This document shows, in pieces, positions 60,602 through 64,000 of a stretch of 64,000 nt of DNA. The translations under genes and the position numbers were made by a program. The notes under the pieces were generated by a model, which saw only the letters and a program-made list of their open reading frames with translations, was not told the DNA's origin and did no database searches. This DNA is from Betaproteobacteria bacterium (GTDB lineage: Bacteria > Pseudomonadota > Gammaproteobacteria > Burkholderiales > Usitatibacteraceae), in assembly GCA_016791265.1 (NCBI GenBank), contig JAEUMY010000023.1, positions 248,001-312,000 of the forward strand, given 5' to 3'. Every line of letters begins with the position of its first letter. Within the stretch, counting starts at the first letter, position 1.

Positions 60602-60686
60602 GGGCGGGAAGAAGGTGTGGGCGCGGCTTTCTTGCGTCGGGTGCCACCGCCGCCCGGTTTCATGGCGGCAACAAGGAGATGAGGCG

Positions 60687-61358
60687 ATGGATTGGCTCGC
60701 ATGGGGCACGCTTCGGTCGGCGACCGAAATGCGTACGAATTTGAAGGACCGCATTCGCAGGCGGGTGAAACAACATCCCGCCGTTTTCAACGAGTTCATT
60801 GATCATGTGCTCGACCGGGATGACAAGAAAGTGCTGGTTTGCCCCGCGAATGAGTTCGTGCTGGGTGGCCTCAAGCTGGAGTGGACGGAGGCGTTGGTGG
60901 CGAGCCGGGTGGCCTGCATCCTGTTTGAAGGCAACTTGGATGTCACGGGCATGCTGAGCAATGAATCGCTTTCTGGCGGCCCCATGCTGATCGTCGACGG
61001 CGATCTGCATTGTGGTGCGCTAGACAAGGGTGGAGCCTATCTGCTGGTGCTTGGCGACCTGATTTGCGAGGGTGTCGTGCTGTGTGAGTACAACGACGGT
61101 GTGCTGCGGGTTGGCGGGGCCGTGCAGGCGCAAGCGCTCATCAGTCTTGACCAGGACGTCTATGTGGAGGGCGGCGTGCAGTGCCCCTATCTGGACTGGG
61201 AGGACGACCTGCGCGCCGCCATGGTGGACGAGGCGTTCGATTTGGAGAACGACCCGGAGGCGGTCACGCCCGACGGAGATCGAATCCGCCAGCGACTTCG
61301 CGCCGGCGCGCCCATCCTGCGCGACGCCACGCCGGAGGCGGCGGCTCCGTCACGCTGA
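60687..61358 (+). CDS. Beta-helix (polymer-forming/bactofilin-like) cytoplasmic protein
   Basis: 223 residues, ATG at 60687 with AAGGAG upstream. N-terminal helices (IRRRVKQHPAVFNEFIDHVL) precede a run of short strands with G-D-L turns (ILFEGNLDVTGML, MLIVDGDLHCGALD, LLVLGDLICEGVV, VLRVGGAVQAQALI, DVYVEGGVQCPYLD) typical of right-handed beta-helix or bactofilin-like proteins. No export signal. Function not recognised. Confidence 0.6.
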   Translation: MDWLAWGTLRSATEMRTNLKDRIRRRVKQHPAVFNEFIDHVLDRDDKKVLVCPANEFVLGGLKLEWTEALVASRVACILFEGNLDVTGMLSNESLSGGPMLIVDGDLHCGALDKGGAYLLVLGDLICEGVVLCEYNDGVLRVGGAVQAQALISLDQDVYVEGGVQCPYLDWEDDLRAAMVDEAFDLENDPEAVTPDGDRIRQRLRAGAPILRDATPEAAAPSR

Positions 61359-61464
61359 TATCAAGTCTTGATACCGAACCGGCGCCGCAAGCGTCTCGAC
61401 GAATAGATAGCCACCGAGTCTTGTCAGCGGATGGCTTGACCAACTGAAGCGGAAGGAACCGAGC

Positions 61465-62118
61465 ATGAACCAGTCGTTGGAGCGAGGCGGGGAACAGGGC
61501 ATGCACGACCTGCTGCCTTGGTTCGCGAATGGCACCCTGGATGCCGCGAGCCGTGCGCGTGTGACCGCTTGGGTCGCCGAGTCGCCCGCGCATGCCGCCG
61601 AGCTCATGTGGTGGCAGGGTTTGCACACGCAAATCCAGCGCGACGCCGTCGAGTGCGCGCATGAACCCGGCTTGAGCCGGCTGCTTGCGCAAATAGAGGC
61701 CGAGCGCAGCGGCAAGGTGACGCCGCTGATTCCGCGGGCGCCGCGCCGCTGGTTCGCGCCGCGGCGGGATCATGTTCTGCGAGCGCTGGCGGCATCGGCG
61801 GTGCTGGGGATCGCCCTCGCCTTGACCTCCGGTCTGGGCCCGCCCGATCAGGACCCGTCACAGGCGTTGCGGCCGCTGAACGGCGGCTCGGCCCAACGCG
61901 GGCACGCCATGCTGCAATTGACCTTCAAGCCCCATGCGCGCGAACAGCAAATCCGCGCGGTGCTGGCGACCATTGACGGCGAGATCGTGAGCGGTCCAGG
62001 CGCCCTGGGCGTCTACCACGTCAAGATCCCCGCCGGGCGCGTGGATGAGTTGTTGGGCCTGTTGCGTTCGACGCATATCGAATCGGTGGTCGACAGCGCC
62101 ACGATCACGTCGCGATAG
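61465..62118 (+). CDS. Anti-sigma-factor-like membrane protein with propeptide-like C-terminus
   Basis: 217 residues. The N-terminal helical region (MHDLLPWFANGTLDAASRAR, then VAESPAHAAELMWWQGLH) resembles the cytoplasmic domain of anti-sigma factors. One membrane span (LRALAASAVLGIALALTSGL, about 105-124) follows. A periplasmic domain (LTFKPHAREQQIRAVLATID, then VKIPAGRVDELLGLLRSTHI) looks like an S8-peptidase propeptide/I9 fold. It lies 8 bp before the S8 peptidase gene. Suggested role: holds the sigma factor and is released or cleaved by the peptidase (inference). Confidence 0.72.
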   Translation: MNQSLERGGEQGMHDLLPWFANGTLDAASRARVTAWVAESPAHAAELMWWQGLHTQIQRDAVECAHEPGLSRLLAQIEAERSGKVTPLIPRAPRRWFAPRRDHVLRALAASAVLGIALALTSGLGPPDQDPSQALRPLNGGSAQRGHAMLQLTFKPHAREQQIRAVLATIDGEIVSGPGALGVYHVKIPAGRVDELLGLLRSTHIESVVDSATITSR

Positions 62119-62126
62119 GTTGCCGC

Positions 62127-64000
62127 ATGCCGGCATGTGCGCGGTCCCGGTTTGGCTTGTTTGTTGTCTGGGCAGGCCCGATGTTTGCGCTGGTCCTGGC
62201 GATGGGTGTCCAGGCGCAGGGACTGAACACGCCCAAGCCCTGCTTGAACGACCCACGCGCGGCCACCAAATGTCCTGAGCCACAGAAGCCCGCAACCAGT
62301 ATCGCGCCCCCCGTCGTGGGAACACCGCCGGCTGTGGGCAATGCGCCGCCTGCCAAGACAGGCGCCCCATCCATTCCGGGCCCCGCGCTTGATCCACCCA
62401 AGCCCGCCGCGGCAAGCACACCCGCTCTGGCGCCACCAATCGCCGCGCCGCCCGCGCCCCCTGCACCTCCCCCTGCACCTCCCCCAGCGCCTCCATCAGC
62501 CACGCAGCGCGACAGATCGACGGGCGTGCCGCCGGTGAGCGCGACCCCACCGGCCGTGCCTTCGCGTTCGCCCGCGCCCGCGTTGCCGCCCGTCACCGCG
62601 CCGCCCGATCCGGCGCCCGCCACTCGGCCCACCACGCCCGCCCCGGCATCCGTCAGTGTTCCCGTGCCGGCGCTGCGCGCACCGGTACCGGCCGGAGCGG
62701 GCCAAGCGCCCGCGTCCTCGGCGGCCACGATTACACCGCCAGCCATGCCACCCGCAGCCGCCGCTCCAATCCCGGTTCCCGGGGCGGTTTGGGCGCCCAC
62801 CTCTTCCGCCGAAGGGGCAAAGACGGTGCCGCCCGGTGGCGAGACGGGTGGTGCGATGCTGAAACCTCTTTCCGTCGCGCCGGTGACATCGGCCTCGCCT
62901 GCCGCCCCACCCAGGAAGGTTGCGCCGCCGCCGGAGCCAGGGCAGATCGTGATCTTCTGGAAGGACGCCGGGCAGGCGGCGTTCGCGCGGGCGGTATTGC
63001 TGCAGGAGTTCAATCTGCGCCCATACAGTGAATCCCAATTGCCGCACCTCGGCGGAGTGTTGGGCGTGTTCAAACTCGCGTCGCACGCGGAGGCGGAGTC
63101 GTTGCGCGGCCGCCTGTCGCAGCGCTTCCCGGAATGGCGCATCGACTTCAACGCCCGCTACATGCCGCACAGTGACGATCCCCCCGCCGCGCGGGCGGCG
63201 TCGCCGCGGCTCTATCACGCGGCGCAGGTGAGCGCGATCCCGCTCGATGCGTCAGGTGTGCGCGTCGGCATCTTGGACAGCGCGGTGGAGCGCATCCCCG
63301 CGTTGGCAGGCGCCAGCATCACGCAGCGCGGATTCGTACCCGCCGCGGAGCGGCCCGCGCCGGCTGCCCACGGCACGGCCGTCGCGGCGCTGATCGCGGG
63401 TGCGGAAACGCAAGGGTTCAAAGGACTCGCCACCGGCGCGCGCTTGTTTGTCGCTGGCGTGCTGCGTATGCAGGAGGATCAGGAAACCACCACCACGGCG
63501 ACGGTGGTTCGCGCGCTCGACTGGCTATTGTCGGAACGCGTGTCGGTGATCAACCTCAGCCTTGGCGGGACGGGGGATCGCATCCTGGCGCAGGCCATCG
63601 CGAAGGTGCTTTCCGAAGGCGTGGTGGTGGTGGCCGCTGCGGGCAACGCCGGGCCAGACGCGCCGCCCAGCTATCCCGCCGCGTATCCCGGCGTCATCGC
63701 GGTCACGGCCAATGACGCGTTGGAGCGTCCCTACGCGGCAGCCAATCGCGGGCATTACGTGTCGCTTTCCGCGCCTGGCGTGGATGTATGGATACCGGAT
63801 ACCGACCGGGGCCGCTATGTGAGCGGCACGTCGTATGCGGCGGCGCTGGTGTCCGCTGCCTCCGCCCAGCTCATCGGCAAGGGCGCGCGCGCGGATGCCG
63901 TCGGCGCGGCGTTATGCACGTCGGCGCGGGACATTGGCGAGCCGGGACGTGATCCGGTGTTCGGGTGTGGGCTCTTGCAGTTGCAACCGGCGCTTGTCGC
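62127..64000 (+). CDS. S8 (subtilisin-like) serine peptidase, C-terminus beyond window
   Basis: 624 codons visible from ATG 62127, open to the edge. Signal peptide/anchor (FGLFVVWAGPMFALVLAMGV), a Pro/Ala-rich linker of about 240 residues, a propeptide-like domain (GQIVIFWKDAGQAAFARAVL...), then the catalytic domain with all triad motifs: GVRVGILDSAVE (Asp), PAPAAHGTAVAALIAG (His), VVAAAGNAGPDAP (oxyanion Asn) and YVSGTSYAAALVSAA (Ser). The protease appears active. It is coupled to the anti-sigma-like gene and may process it or the secreted two-Cys proteins. Confidence 0.9.
   Translation, partial: MPACARSRFGLFVVWAGPMFALVLAMGVQAQGLNTPKPCLNDPRAATKCPEPQKPATSIAPPVVGTPPAVGNAPPAKTGAPSIPGPALDPPKPAAASTPALAPPIAAPPAPPAPPPAPPPAPPSATQRDRSTGVPPVSATPPAVPSRSPAPALPPVTAPPDPAPATRPTTPAPASVSVPVPALRAPVPAGAGQAPASSAATITPPAMPPAAAAPIPVPGAVWAPTSSAEGAKTVPPGGETGGAMLKPLSVAPVTSASPAAPPRKVAPPPEPGQIVIFWKDAGQAAFARAVLLQEFNLRPYSESQLPHLGGVLGVFKLASHAEAESLRGRLSQRFPEWRIDFNARYMPHSDDPPAARAASPRLYHAAQVSAIPLDASGVRVGILDSAVERIPALAGASITQRGFVPAAERPAPAAHGTAVAALIAGAETQGFKGLATGARLFVAGVLRMQEDQETTTTATVVRALDWLLSERVSVINLSLGGTGDRILAQAIAKVLSEGVVVVAAAGNAGPDAPPSYPAAYPGVIAVTANDALERPYAAANRGHYVSLSAPGVDVWIPDTDRGRYVSGTSYAAALVSAASAQLIGKGARADAVGAALCTSARDIGEPGRDPVFGCGLLQLQPALV

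Noticed and set aside
1..64000. tRNA or rRNA genes
   Set aside because: No cloverleaf-like stretch with a GTTCxAxxC arm or rRNA core sequence was recognised by eye.

Overview
The window is 64 kb of GC-rich DNA from a proteobacterium, most likely a gammaproteobacterium of the Lysobacterales (Xanthomonadales) type. The evidence is the TonB-receptor style, FdxA, a FimV-type domain, the paired AddB/AddA-like repair genes and the hpd-hmgA-fahA-phhA cluster. The assignment is tentative. No rRNA, tRNA or CRISPR array was recognised.

Region 1 (1-23 kb) is a glycan/sugar utilisation locus. It holds a GHL10-type lipoprotein, a NagX-like membrane protein, a TonB-dependent receptor, and nine co-directional minus-strand genes (7.4-19.2 kb, mostly joined by 1-4 bp overlaps) encoding a sugar ABC transporter, a ROK kinase, a GH38 alpha-mannosidase, a DUF4127 protein, a FAD oxidoreductase and an aldose epimerase. 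A divergent GntR/UTRA regulator is coupled to NanE, and a PfkB kinase is coupled to an AGE-family isomerase. Four TGGTCTA-type sites upstream of the receptor and in the SBP/GntR promoter region suggest one regulon.

Region 2 (23-28.3 kb) is accessory: two PIN toxin-antitoxin pairs, an orphan antitoxin, an IS3-family remnant, and an AT-richer gene for a nucleosidase-TPR protein followed by a probable integron attC site. Region 3 (28.3-44.3 kb) is more housekeeping: fdxA, AddB/AddA-like repair proteins, a YbiB/TrpD2-like protein, a PuuD-like membrane protein, an Lrp regulator, tyrosine/phenylalanine degradation and Pit phosphate transport. Region 4 (44.5-64 kb) is an envelope/secretion locus: a FecR protein, its NTF2-like partner and an outer-membrane barrel; an ECF sigma factor with a STAND-BTAD regulator; five adjacent genes for secreted proteins with paired cysteines; an anti-sigma-like protein; and an S8 peptidase cut by the window end.

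The most striking signal crosses these regions. The perfect 12-bp palindrome GCGAATATTCGC occurs 29 times, where about 0.004 copies are expected at random. Eighteen copies lie inside coding sequence, in all three reading frames (as RIFA, EYS or ANIR), and eleven lie between genes. It is absent from 41.73 to 59.60 kb and from the attC-linked accessory gene. It resembles the HIP1 palindrome of cyanobacteria in behaviour but not in sequence.
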